Source: an uncultured Bacteroidia bacterium (GTDB taxonomy: Bacteria > Bacteroidota > Bacteroidia > Bacteroidales > UBA932). From it: 64,000 nucleotides of DNA. Location: contig CACZZZ010000001.1 of assembly GCA_902785825.1 (NCBI GenBank), positions 1 to 64,000 on the forward strand, given 5' to 3'. The notes below the pieces were generated by a model. It saw nothing but the letters and a program-made list of their open reading frames with translations. It was not told where the DNA came from and did no database searches. Shown in pieces: positions 1 to 8,893 of this stretch; position 1 is the first letter of the stretch; each line of letters opens with the position of its first letter. The position numbers and the translations under genes were made by a program.

Positions 1-162
1 GTTGACCGTGGCGGTTAGGTTGGCCGAGCCTCCTCTGGCGATGGAGAGTGTGGACTGGCTCATCGAAACACTTGAAACCTCAACAATCGGATCCTCCTTC
101 GGGCCGCATGCGGCGAGAAGAAGAGCCAGGGTGGTTAGAATGAGTAGATAAGCTTTTTTCAT
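1..162 (-). CDS. Tandem-array surface lipoprotein, third copy (5' end only)
   Basis: Only the N-terminus is in the window; the gene continues past the left edge. The visible part encodes a lipoprotein signal peptide ending in LAAC followed by the start of a Big2-type Ig-like domain. It is almost identical to the start of the next gene upstream (192-3269), but has 15 extra bases (about positions 50-65, five residues, MSQST-like) that the neighbour lacks. The 29-bp spacer before it is also nearly identical to the spacer before the neighbouring copy, so this is a recent tandem duplicate. By analogy it should end in an M64 peptidase domain, but that part is not seen. Confidence 0.85.
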   Translation of the reverse strand, partial: MKKAYLLILTTLALLLAACGPKEDPIVEVSSVSMSQSTLSIARGGSANLTATVN

Positions 163-191
163 GGATATAATAGTATTTGTTTAACTTCAAT

Positions 192-3100
192 CTACCGTCC
201 TTCCAAGACCTCCTTCCAGGTCTTATTGACACGGACAGGAGGAACGTGGACAGGTACATTGTCGTCGTCGACTTCGACTATGCTCCTGGTGGCCACCTTT
301 GTCGGATGCGCCTTGTCCCATGTCTTGAAGGCGGAGTAGTCGTACTTCCAGCCCTCGCCTTCCGAGAGTTTCATTATCCTGGTGTAAATCAGTGAGCGGC
401 AGGGAGCGTTGAAGGTTGAGTGGTTGAAGTTGTCGTTCATGACGCTCTGCTCCGTGGGCCTCCAGACTCCCGTCCAGAATGTGTATCCACCTTGATAAAT
501 CCCGATATTCTCTGACGCGAAGGCGCTGTCGCCGATGAACTGGCTCCAACGAACCTTCTTTGGATCGGAAGTGAAGTCGACATTCAGATACCACTCATCG
601 TTGTTCTGTTGTTCCTTTGTGTAGTTGGCATCTTCGGCACTGATGGCTCCTTGGTCACGGTACGCGTACTCATCCGCGAGTTTCGCGATTCCGTGACCGC
701 CCAGCTCATGCACAATTGTGCTTGCCAGAGAAGAAATACCTCCACTCACTGTCACATCTTTGTAAGGGATCCAGATCACGGATGCGCCACCGGCGTAAAT
801 ACTCTTATCCACAGGCTTCATCATGTAAGTGGTGCCTCCTTTTCGTACACTGTTCATCAGGACCAGTACAGCGACATTGTCCATCCTGGAATTATCTGTG
901 ACGGCCTTTTTGGCGTATTCAAGCACTTTGTCATCATCACCTCCAACGGCGGATCCGTACCCGAATACTCCGCCATAGACTGTGGAACAACCGTTGAAAT
1001 ATTCCTCGTGCTTAGACACCGCTTTGACGAAATAGATGTTGAACCTGCTCTTCATGGACTTGTAAGGTTCGACTGAGAACAGGTCCGCGGCCGCCTGTTT
1101 GGCTGCCTTCTCGAATGTGCCACCACTTGCCATCTCCCTGTCGGAGAAGGCGTCGCCTGTGATCACAATGTCGATTCCCTTCCCGGTTGAGGCAGTCTGA
1201 TATTTGGTTACCTTCCCATCCTGTGAATAACTCTTTGACTCGTAATGCGTGATTGTAGTCTTGAACGCTTTCTGAAGATAAGCGACCGCATTGTTCAAAG
1301 CATCTCTTGACTCATCCAAAATGGTAGAGTAAACGACAGTATTTTCGGGCCCTATGATAACAATTTCATTCTCGCTATCATACGGATACATTACGTATTC
1401 TTTTTCCGCATAAAAAGGGGCGCCATTAGGATAATCATCATACATATGCCTAATGAAGGAATCCCAGGTGGCTCCCACTTGTTTGAGAACTTCCTTAAAC
1501 TTCGCGTCTCTCTCGTCCCGATCGGTCACGATCGAACTGTTATTGTCAAAGTATGTAATGATTCCCAATCCTTTGCTTTTGTTCACTTTGTATAAAGAGG
1601 CGAGTTGTGTCAAGCATTCAAGAGCGTCGCCAGAATGTGGATTCAAATAAAATAGTACAGTGTACTGGTTTTTGGAAAACTCCTCATTGATATCAAGTTC
1701 TTTACCGGAAAGCATCTTGATCTTGGGGCTGATCGGAGCCGGAACCTTGGAATCGCGGAGATTATCCATTGTGAAATTATTACCATCGAAAATACCTGAC
1801 CAAAGCTTCCAATAATTGTCCATCTTCGCGACAGTTGTGGGAATCGCTCCGGAAAGATTGTTCGAGCTCAAATTTAATCTTTTCAGATTAATCAGGCTCC
1901 CTAGCGAAGCAGGTAAGGTACCCGTCAGTTTATTGTTTGCCAAATACAATTCTTCCAACCCGGTAAGTTGCCCGAGCGATCCGGGAATCGAACCGGTCAA
2001 GTTGCAGTCCATTAGTTTCAACACCTTGAGATTCTTAAGTTTGGATAAGCTGGAAGGAATAGTCCATTTATCCAAGGGAGTGTGAGATAACGATAACTGT
2101 TCCAGGCTTTCCAAAGCAAAGAGAGATTCCGGGAGTTCCCCGGATATGGGGTAATTCCACGTGGTAAGGTCTTTGAGTTTCTTTAGTTGTCCGATTTCTT
2201 TTGGCATCGGATAGGTTTGGGTATAGTTGCCATCATTCATAAGATGAATGACTTCCAGTTCAGGAAGGTCCGCGATCTCTTTAGGTATCTGGCCTCTGAG
2301 ATTATTGTCATTGATCCACAAGTGATTCACATGCTTGCCGTCAGGAGTCATTCCGACGCCTGCCCACATCTCCAATGGCTTGTCCGAGCACCAATTCTCC
2401 TTGTAATATGTGCTCCAGTTATTCCCGTTATTGGCATTGAAGAACTTCACCAGAGCCGCCCTTTCCTTGGCCTTGTAGGCTGCCTCCTTGACGGTGACTT
2501 CGCAGGTGGCGGACTTGTCCCCTGCCTTCGCTGTGATGGTGGTTACTCCGACTTTCAGGCCATAAACTTCTCCATTGTCGTCAACTGTCGCTATACTGGT
2601 GTAATCTGAGGACCATTCCACTTTGATGTCGGGATCCTCGGTGTCAACGGTAGCTGTCAGGGTCAGAGTCTCGTATTCTTCGATCTGTGCGGTGCTTTTG
2701 TTCAGGGTTATGGAATTAATAGGGCAGATTACCGTAACATAGCAGGAGACTTTCAGCGTTCCGGCTGAAGCTGTGATCGTGGCCTTACCTTTTCCGACCG
2801 CCGTGATCTTACCGTTCTCAACCTTAGCCACATTCTCGTCGGATGATGACCATGTGAGTGTCTCGTCCGCGTCCGCGGGTTCAACAGAGGAGACAAGGGT
2901 GAAGACTTCATTGATGTTCAATTCGGCGGCACCTTGTTCTAGTCTGATAGAGGTTATGCCCTTAGGTGTCACCGTGACTTCGCAGGTTGCCGTCTTGCCG
3001 CTCGCTGTCGCGGTGATTGTGGCTGTTCCGACCGCTATCGCGCTCACAGTACCTTTCTCCACTGTGGCGACAGAAGAGTTGGAACTGGACCAGGTCACAG

Positions 3101-3269
3101 TCTTGTCTGTGGCGGTCGAGGGGTTGACCGTGGCGGTTAGGTTGGCCGAGCCTCCTCTGGCGATGGAGAGTGAAACACTTGAAACCTCAACAATCGGATC
3201 CTCCTTAGGCCCGCAGGCGGCGAGAAGAAGTGTCAGGGTGGTTAGAGTGAGTAGATAAGCTTTTTTCAT
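192..3269 (-). CDS. Big2-LRR-TlpA-like-M64 metallopeptidase lipoprotein, copy 2
   Basis: This is a 1025-residue surface lipoprotein. The signal peptide ends at LAAC (Cys19). Three Big2 Ig-like repeats follow (about 27-262), then plant-type leucine-rich repeats (about 290-495, units like LSSNNLSGAIP). Next is a segment resembling a TlpA/redoxin fold without a CxxC pair (about 515-665, containing SGKELDI and IIGPENTVVYSTI). The C-terminal domain is of the Peptidase_M64 (IgA peptidase) family. Its zinc motif reads HELGGH at residue 854 and is followed by KLADEY, so it is HE-x3-H rather than HExxH. The extreme C-terminus (VPVHVPPVRVNKTWKEVLEG) is shared with copy 1. The family cleaves proteins outside the cell; the target here is unknown. 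It lies 29 bp after copy 1 and is probably cotranscribed with it. Confidence 0.9.
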   Translation of the reverse strand: MKKAYLLTLTTLTLLLAACGPKEDPIVEVSSVSLSIARGGSANLTATVNPSTATDKTVTWSSSNSSVATVEKGTVSAIAVGTATITATASGKTATCEVTVTPKGITSIRLEQGAAELNINEVFTLVSSVEPADADETLTWSSSDENVAKVENGKITAVGKGKATITASAGTLKVSCYVTVICPINSITLNKSTAQIEEYETLTLTATVDTEDPDIKVEWSSDYTSIATVDDNGEVYGLKVGVTTITAKAGDKSATCEVTVKEAAYKAKERAALVKFFNANNGNNWSTYYKENWCSDKPLEMWAGVGMTPDGKHVNHLWINDNNLRGQIPKEIADLPELEVIHLMNDGNYTQTYPMPKEIGQLKKLKDLTTWNYPISGELPESLFALESLEQLSLSHTPLDKWTIPSSLSKLKNLKVLKLMDCNLTGSIPGSLGQLTGLEELYLANNKLTGTLPASLGSLINLKRLNLSSNNLSGAIPTTVAKMDNYWKLWSGIFDGNNFTMDNLRDSKVPAPISPKIKMLSGKELDINEEFSKNQYTVLFYLNPHSGDALECLTQLASLYKVNKSKGLGIITYFDNNSSIVTDRDERDAKFKEVLKQVGATWDSFIRHMYDDYPNGAPFYAEKEYVMYPYDSENEIVIIGPENTVVYSTILDESRDALNNAVAYLQKAFKTTITHYESKSYSQDGKVTKYQTASTGKGIDIVITGDAFSDREMASGGTFEKAAKQAAADLFSVEPYKSMKSRFNIYFVKAVSKHEEYFNGCSTVYGGVFGYGSAVGGDDDKVLEYAKKAVTDNSRMDNVAVLVLMNSVRKGGTTYMMKPVDKSIYAGGASVIWIPYKDVTVSGGISSLASTIVHELGGHGIAKLADEYAYRDQGAISAEDANYTKEQQNNDEWYLNVDFTSDPKKVRWSQFIGDSAFASENIGIYQGGYTFWTGVWRPTEQSVMNDNFNHSTFNAPCRSLIYTRIMKLSEGEGWKYDYSAFKTWDKAHPTKVATRSIVEVDDDNVPVHVPPVRVNKTWKEVLEGR

Positions 3270-3298
3270 GGATATAATTATATTTGTTTAACTTCAAT

Positions 3299-6200
3299 CT
3301 ACCGTCCTTCCAAGACCTCCTTCCAGGTCTTATTGACACGGACAGGAGGGACGTGGACAGGAACATCGTCGTCGTCGACTTCGACTATGCTCCTGGTGGC
3401 CACCTTGGTCGGATGGGCCTTGTCCCAGGTCTTGAAGGCGTTGTAGTCGTACTTCCAACTTTCTCCCTCGGAGAGTTTCATGATCCTCGTGTAGATCTGG
3501 GAACGTGAAGGAGCGTTGAATGTGGAATACTTGTAGCTGTCGTTCATGACACTCTGCTCAGTGGGTCTCCAGACGCCTGACCAGAATGTGTCACCTCCTT
3601 CATAGACTCCGATATTCTCTGACGCGAAGTCGCTGTCACCGATGAATTGGCTCCATGGAACCTGGGACTTGGTGGGCGTCACGGAAATGTTCTGGTACCA
3701 GTTCCACTTTTGGACCTTGTTGATGTAAGCTATCTCGCCGGAGGTGACTTCTCCTTGGAAGATGTAGCCGTACTCGTCCGCCAGTTTCCCGAGTCCGTGA
3801 CCGGCAACTTCGTGGACAACCGTGTTGGCGAGGCTGGACAATCCGCCTGACACGGAGAAATCCTTGTAGGTGACCCAGGCGACGGAGGCTCCGCCAGCAT
3901 AGATGTTGGCGTTGTCAGGATTGAGCATGTAACATGTGCCGCCATCCCGATAGCTGTTCATCAGGACCAGCACAATGACATTGTCCATCTTGGAGTCTCC
4001 GACAGCCACCTTGGCGTATTCCAGGACTTTGCTATTGTTTCCTCCGACAGCCGACCCTCCACCGAAGACGCCGCTGAACGCGGTTGAGCAGCCGCTGAAA
4101 TATTCATCATTCTTGGAGACAGCCTCGACCATGTAGACGTTGAAGCGGTTCTTCATGGATTTCATCGGCTCGACACTGAAGAAGTCGTTCATGGCCTGCT
4201 TGGCAGCCTTTTCGAAAGTGCCGCTTGTCAAATCCTTGTCGGAGAAAGCGTCGCCGGTGATGACCAGGTCGATTCCCTTGCCTGTGGAAGCCTTATGCAA
4301 CTGTGTGTGCTTCTTGTCTCTTGCGTAACTCTTTGACTCATAATGTGTCATGGAGACATTAAGAACTTTTTCGAGGTACTTCAGGGCATTTTCCACATTC
4401 TTTTTCTGGTCTGAGTCAACTAAAGTGGTGTAGTCCACAGTGCCGTCTGGCCCAATGATCACCATCTGGTTGATACTGCCGTAAGGGTATATACCTTCAC
4501 CGTGTATCGAATAGAACGGGGCTTCTTCGGTAGGGGTTTCATCGTACATGTGGCGGATGAAGGATTCCCATTCCGCACCGGATTTCTTCAGCTGTTCCTT
4601 GAACAAGTTGTCACGCCTGGAAAGATCCGGAGAATCCAATTGTGAGTTGTTGTCAAAATATGTGAGTACGCCAAGCCCTTTGCTCTTTCCCTTTTTGTAG
4701 AGGTTTTCCAGGGAAGACAGGTATTCTGACACCTCGGTGAAATCCGCGGCCACTTCGAACAGGACAGTGTACTTGTTGCCTTTGATAAATTCCTCAATGT
4801 TGAGTTCCTTGCCGGATAATGTCGTGATAACAGGCGAGACAGGAGCGGGAATCTTCGATTTGCGGATATCCTCTTGAGTGAAGTTGTTGAATTGGACCGC
4901 GGTACCCCAAATCAAAGGGAATCGCTCTATCCTGGCAAGGGATGCCGGTATGGTGCCTGACAGTTTATTGCCACGGAGGTCGAAATTCTCCAGATTTCTC
5001 AATCCGGAAAAAGATGCGGGAATTGTTCCGGTGAAACTATTGTTGGAGAGATTGAGAAAAGTTAGTTTAGTCAGGTTCCCGATCTCATTCGGAAGTGGTC
5101 CTGTCAGATTGTTGGTGTTTAAATCAAGACTTGTAAGGTTAGTCAGGTTTCCTACGGATGAGGATAACTTGGCGTTGTCCATGTATTGACTTCTCACAAT
5201 GTAAAGGACCTCGAGGTTGGTCAGCGTGAAAAGCTCTTCGGGGAGTTTCCCTGTCAAGGGATAGTCGTAAAAGACTATCCTGTTGAGTTTCTTAAGTTTG
5301 CCGATTTCTTTAGGTAGCGGTCCGAAAGTGCTCTTCGGCAGACCATAAGACTGCTTCTGGTCGCCAGTGATGTAGAAACTCTCAAGCTCCGTCAGGTCTC
5401 CGATTTCCTTGGGGATCTTCCCGCAAGCTCCGCTGATATCCAATCCTTTCACATGAGTCCCTGTCGCATCCATTTCCACACCTTCCCATTCACTGGTGAC
5501 TGGCCCGTCCGATCCCCAGTTCTCATGTTCCGACCAATGGTCTTTATTGGCATTGTAGAAAGCCATGAGAGCGGCCTTTTCCTTAGCCATATAATCCGGT
5601 TCGACCACGGTCACTGTGGCTGTGGCGCTACGGTACGCGTTTACCACGACGCGGACTGTCGTGGTCCCGGGACCATACCCCACGAAAGAGCCGTCATTCA
5701 CGACATTGTAGTTTTCATCTAAAGTGTTGCGTACGACGGAATGATCTTCAGAATTCCAATTCACGCTTTTGACAACAACCTCCGGCGGATCGATTTTTAA
5801 GGTGAAACGCGCGGTGTCTCCCTGGAATATCGTGATTTCCTCGGGCTCGATTGTTATTGATTCGATGATAGGGTTAAGAACTTCGACAGAGTAGGTCGCT
5901 TTCTTGTCTCCGACGGTCGCGGTGATAGTAACCTCTCCAAGGCTGATTCCGGTTACCTTCCAGTTCTCATCCACCGTGGCGATGGATTCGTCGCTGGAGG
6001 TCAGTACCGGGACATCCGTGGCGTCGATTGGAGTCTTCTTTATGCTCAGCTGGATGCTCTTGCCAATATAGACGCTGTGATCGGTCTCAATGAACTCGAT
6101 CGCGGTGACTGGCACCACTTTTTTGCTGACAGTCACCTGGCAGGTGGCGGATTTGCCTCCTGCTGTGGCGGTTATCGTGGCGGTGCCTTCAGCCACGGCA

Positions 6201-6460
6201 GTGACGGTGCCGTTTGACACCGTGGCTACGGAAGTGTTTGAGCTCGACCAGGTTACTGTCTTATTAGTGGCGTTTGAAGGCTGAACGGTGGCGGTCAGGG
6301 TGCCGGTTTCACCGGTCTTCAGAGCCAAAGTGGCTTGGTTTAGAGTCACGCCCGAAACCTCCACGTTCGTGGGGGTCGGCTCAATCGGTTCCTCCTTCGG
6401 GCCGCATGCGGCGAGAAGAAATGCCAGTGCGGTTAGAATAAGTGGTAATAGATTTTTCAT
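3299..6460 (-). CDS. Big2-LRR-TlpA-like-M64 metallopeptidase lipoprotein, copy 1
   Basis: This 1053-residue paralogue of 192-3269 has the same domain order: a lipoprotein signal (LAAC), three Ig-like/Big2 domains (about 35-295), leucine-rich repeats (about 330-525, e.g. LSNNSFTGTIP), a CxxC-less TlpA-like segment (about 545-690) and a C-terminal M64 peptidase domain. The metal motif is HEVAGH at residue 883, followed by KLADEY. The Big2 and LRR regions differ much more from copy 2 than the peptidase domain and the C-terminus do, so binding specificity may vary while the catalytic part is kept. The gene begins 2 bp after the dehydrogenase stop codon, which argues for an operon with 6463-8564. 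There is no recognisable Shine-Dalgarno site, only an A/T-rich leader. Confidence 0.9.
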   Translation of the reverse strand: MKNLLPLILTALAFLLAACGPKEEPIEPTPTNVEVSGVTLNQATLALKTGETGTLTATVQPSNATNKTVTWSSSNTSVATVSNGTVTAVAEGTATITATAGGKSATCQVTVSKKVVPVTAIEFIETDHSVYIGKSIQLSIKKTPIDATDVPVLTSSDESIATVDENWKVTGISLGEVTITATVGDKKATYSVEVLNPIIESITIEPEEITIFQGDTARFTLKIDPPEVVVKSVNWNSEDHSVVRNTLDENYNVVNDGSFVGYGPGTTTVRVVVNAYRSATATVTVVEPDYMAKEKAALMAFYNANKDHWSEHENWGSDGPVTSEWEGVEMDATGTHVKGLDISGACGKIPKEIGDLTELESFYITGDQKQSYGLPKSTFGPLPKEIGKLKKLNRIVFYDYPLTGKLPEELFTLTNLEVLYIVRSQYMDNAKLSSSVGNLTNLTSLDLNTNNLTGPLPNEIGNLTKLTFLNLSNNSFTGTIPASFSGLRNLENFDLRGNKLSGTIPASLARIERFPLIWGTAVQFNNFTQEDIRKSKIPAPVSPVITTLSGKELNIEEFIKGNKYTVLFEVAADFTEVSEYLSSLENLYKKGKSKGLGVLTYFDNNSQLDSPDLSRRDNLFKEQLKKSGAEWESFIRHMYDETPTEEAPFYSIHGEGIYPYGSINQMVIIGPDGTVDYTTLVDSDQKKNVENALKYLEKVLNVSMTHYESKSYARDKKHTQLHKASTGKGIDLVITGDAFSDKDLTSGTFEKAAKQAMNDFFSVEPMKSMKNRFNVYMVEAVSKNDEYFSGCSTAFSGVFGGGSAVGGNNSKVLEYAKVAVGDSKMDNVIVLVLMNSYRDGGTCYMLNPDNANIYAGGASVAWVTYKDFSVSGGLSSLANTVVHEVAGHGLGKLADEYGYIFQGEVTSGEIAYINKVQKWNWYQNISVTPTKSQVPWSQFIGDSDFASENIGVYEGGDTFWSGVWRPTEQSVMNDSYKYSTFNAPSRSQIYTRIMKLSEGESWKYDYNAFKTWDKAHPTKVATRSIVEVDDDDVPVHVPPVRVNKTWKEVLEGR

Positions 6461-6462
6461 AA

Positions 6463-7398
6463 TTATTTGATATTAAAATATTCTCTTATGTTTCGGGCCA
6501 TCTCGTCGGCGAGCCGCTGGCGGGACTCTACGCTGGACCAGGCTATGTGGGGAGTGAGGATAATCTTTTCGGGGTGAGCGGTGTGGAGCAGGGGGCTGTC
6601 AAGCGGAAGCGGCTCTTTCTCATACACATCCAGACCTATTCCGGCGATCCTGTCCTCGTCAATTATCCTGGCGAGATCTTTCTCGATGGCTATCCCGCCG
6701 CGACCGGTGTTCACCAGCCAGGCGGTGGGCTTCATGAGCAACATCTTATCGTAGTCGATGAGTCCCGCAGTGCGCTCGTTGTACGGAGCGTGGATGCTGA
6801 CGACATCCGCTTCCTTCAGGAGGGTCTCAATCGGGACGGAAGGATATTCCTTGCAATGGGAAGTTCCTGAGGTTGAGTAATATATTACCTTCATTCCGAA
6901 CATCTCGGCGATCTTCGCCACCTTGGTTCCGATCGCTCCCATCCCGACGACTCCGATTGTTTTTCCGGCGAGTTCCGTGTAGGGGTGAGCGGAGTCGGTG
7001 TGGATCTTTCCCGAGGCGTAACGGCCGTCCCTGGCATATTCATTATAATGGAACAGCCTGCCGGAGAGGGCCAGGATAAGGGTCCAGGTTATCTGGGCCA
7101 CGGAGTCCGTAGAGTAGCCCGCCACGTTACGCGCAGCCACACCTCTTTCCTCACAGAGTTTCAGGTCGATATTATTCATCCCGGTTCCAGCCTCGCAGAT
7201 GAGTTTGAGTTTCGGGGCTGCGTCGAGGAACTCTTTGTTCACGATGATCTTGTTGAGGATTGCCACGTCGGCGTCCTTCACCCTCTCCCTGGCCTCTTCG
7301 GCGGTTGAGGAATCATAGGTTGTAAGTTCTCCGAGCTTCTCGATCTCGGTCAGCGGCGTGGAACCCATTGTCGCCGCGTCAAGGAATACTATTTTCAT
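6463..7398 (-). CDS. D-2-hydroxyacid dehydrogenase (glycerate/phosphoglycerate dehydrogenase family)
   Basis: This 311-residue NAD(P)-dependent oxidoreductase converts a 2-keto acid to a D-2-hydroxy acid or the reverse. The Rossmann motif VVGMGAIGTKVA lies near residue 150. The catalytic Arg (NTGRGG), Glu (DVYEKEP) and His (TPHIAWSS) of the family are all present. It has no ACT or other regulatory domain, so it is more like a hydroxypyruvate/glycerate dehydrogenase than a full SerA, but the substrate cannot be read from sequence. It lies 11 bp after the AI-2E exporter gene and 2 bp before the first M64 lipoprotein gene. A link to the glycerate kinase at 59893 is possible but distant. Confidence 0.9.
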   Translation of the reverse strand: MKIVFLDAATMGSTPLTEIEKLGELTTYDSSTAEEARERVKDADVAILNKIIVNKEFLDAAPKLKLICEAGTGMNNIDLKLCEERGVAARNVAGYSTDSVAQITWTLILALSGRLFHYNEYARDGRYASGKIHTDSAHPYTELAGKTIGVVGMGAIGTKVAKIAEMFGMKVIYYSTSGTSHCKEYPSVPIETLLKEADVVSIHAPYNERTAGLIDYDKMLLMKPTAWLVNTGRGGIAIEKDLARIIDEDRIAGIGLDVYEKEPLPLDSPLLHTAHPEKIILTPHIAWSSVESRQRLADEMARNIREYFNIK

Positions 7399-7409
7399 TA
7401 TTCTTGTTA

Positions 7410-8564
7410 TTATTTTTCTTCACTTGTGGCTTCCATGAGCCTACGTATAGGTTTAAAACCTATGAAGAAGCGTGAGGCGATGACCCTTATCACCGTGTAG
7501 GCGGGAATAGCGACCAGCATTCCAAGTATGCCTCCAACATGGCCTGCCATGAGGAGCACTATGAATATTTCCAGAGGACTGGACTTGATGCTCTTTGAAT
7601 ATATTACCGGCTGGAAGAGGAAATTGTCAACCATCTGGGTGAACAGGAACACTGCCAGAAGGGTTATGAGCGCGACCCAGAAATTGGGGAACACGCCCAG
7701 GGCGGCGGCACTGCTGTATTTAAGGACAAGCCCCAGGATCACTCCGATCGCGGTCCCGATCCACGGGCCGACATATGGGATCACATTCAGGAGTCCTGCC
7801 ATGAACGCGATTCCGATCGCGGGGTAGAAGCCGATCCTGGCTATCAACCACAATCCGAGGAAGTCCAGTGTTGCCACCCCAAGGACTTCCAGGAGGAGAC
7901 CTCCGAAATACCTGGTAAGCAGGTGCTCGATGTCTCCGATGGCGCTGATGGCCTCGTCCTCGTGCTTGTCCGGCACTACAGCGCCTATTATCCTGCGGAA
8001 CAGCTTGTCATCTTTGATGAAGAAGAAGCCGATGAACACCACGCAGAAAAGGCCGATGGCGAATGAGCCCAGGGCGGAGGCCACTGAACCCACAACAGAT
8101 GTGATCGAGGTTATGTCAAAGGCGTTTTTGATCCAGCTCATCAGGGATTCCTGCACTTTAAAGTCCCTCCCGAGGGATGGGAACCTGTCGATCAGCCAGA
8201 CGTTCAGTTTGTCTATCTGCCGCGCGAGCTCGGAGGTGTTGAATGATGCTGTCTGCAGGTTGCTGGAGACGTTTTGGATTATTCCTGACACAACCGGGAT
8301 GACCTGGGTGATTATTCCAAGTAATATGACCAGGATCAAAACCAGGGTGATTATGGCCAGCAGCCAGTCTGGGGCGCTCTTTCCTTTGATCTTTGGCTTC
8401 CTGAGCAGACGCATGATCGGCCGGCCCAACAAAGAGACAACCGCGGCGAGGATGATGTAGATGATCACGCTCCGGAAATACCAGCAAACCGCCACGATGA
8501 TGGCTGCCGCCGCGGCCCACAGGATGTATCTCGCCAATTTATCTGAGCTTCTCTCTTCCGCCAT
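7410..8564 (-). CDS. AI-2E family transporter (PerM/YdiK-like)
   Basis: This 384-residue polytopic inner-membrane protein belongs to the AI-2E exporter family. Hydrophobic segments include two at the N-terminus (about 12-46), one near 65-90, a pair around 155-180 and a cluster of four or five in the C-terminal half. Family landmarks are the GLLNVIPYVGPWIG segment and the C-terminal motif around PLEIFIVLLMAGHVGGILGM. Family members have been tied to autoinducer-2 export or to Na+/H+ antiport, so the substrate is uncertain. It is the first gene of the minus-strand run that continues into the dehydrogenase and the M64 lipoprotein array. Confidence 0.9.
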   Translation of the reverse strand: MAEERSSDKLARYILWAAAAAIIVAVCWYFRSVIIYIILAAVVSLLGRPIMRLLRKPKIKGKSAPDWLLAIITLVLILVILLGIITQVIPVVSGIIQNVSSNLQTASFNTSELARQIDKLNVWLIDRFPSLGRDFKVQESLMSWIKNAFDITSITSVVGSVASALGSFAIGLFCVVFIGFFFIKDDKLFRRIIGAVVPDKHEDEAISAIGDIEHLLTRYFGGLLLEVLGVATLDFLGLWLIARIGFYPAIGIAFMAGLLNVIPYVGPWIGTAIGVILGLVLKYSSAAALGVFPNFWVALITLLAVFLFTQMVDNFLFQPVIYSKSIKSSPLEIFIVLLMAGHVGGILGMLVAIPAYTVIRVIASRFFIGFKPIRRLMEATSEEK

Positions 8565-8676
8565 ACGTTAAGCCTTTTGGGGTTAATTCGTCTCAATATA
8601 AGAATTATTCGGATTATTATCTTAAAAAATCTGGTTATTTGTCTTGCTTGTGCCGTGACTTGGCACAATAGGGCTG

Positions 8677-8684
8677 TACCTTTG
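8677..8684 (+). promoter_or_regulatory. Bacteroidetes -7 promoter box upstream of the small peptide gene
   Basis: TACCTTTG matches the TAnnTTTG -7 consensus. A 5-bp inverted repeat, GTGCC/GGCAC (8650-8654 and 8662-8666), sits just upstream where an operator could lie. I see no clear -33 TTTG at the usual distance. Confidence 0.6.
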
Positions 8685-8728
8685 TCACAGAAAAAGAAAA
8701 GAAGTTTAACGGATAAAAACATACAGCC

Positions 8729-8854
8729 ATGAAGAACACAGAGTACAATCTTGACAATCTTTCCTCGATGATCTCATCTGAGTCTTCTCTTTCCGCCCTC
8801 CTTGACATGATGGGCGACATGGGTCTCGAATTTGACTCCGCCTCCCGTCTTTGA
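8729..8854 (+). CDS. Small peptide of 41 residues, unknown function
   Basis: ATG to TGA encodes 41 residues beginning MKNTEYNLDNLSSM and ending EFDSASRL. It is acidic and rich in Ser, Leu and Met, with no signal peptide, Cys, Gly-Gly cleavage motif or membrane segment. A perfect -7 box lies about 45 bp upstream and the transglutaminase lipoprotein gene starts 39 bp downstream, so the two may be cotranscribed. It occupies most of an otherwise empty 329-bp gap (8565-8893). I do not recognise the family. It could be a leader peptide, a precursor peptide or a chance frame. Confidence 0.45.
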   Translation: MKNTEYNLDNLSSMISSESSLSALLDMMGDMGLEFDSASRL

Positions 8855-8880
8855 TGGTGGCACCGTACCGGAAAAAACAC

Positions 8881-8888
8881 TATCTTCG
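8881..8888 (+). promoter_or_regulatory. -7-like box immediately before the transglutaminase gene
   Basis: TATCTTCG is one base off TAnnTTTG and ends 5 bp before the ATG at 8894. If used, the transcript would be leaderless or nearly so. Confidence 0.35.
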
Positions 8889-8893
8889 CGTTT

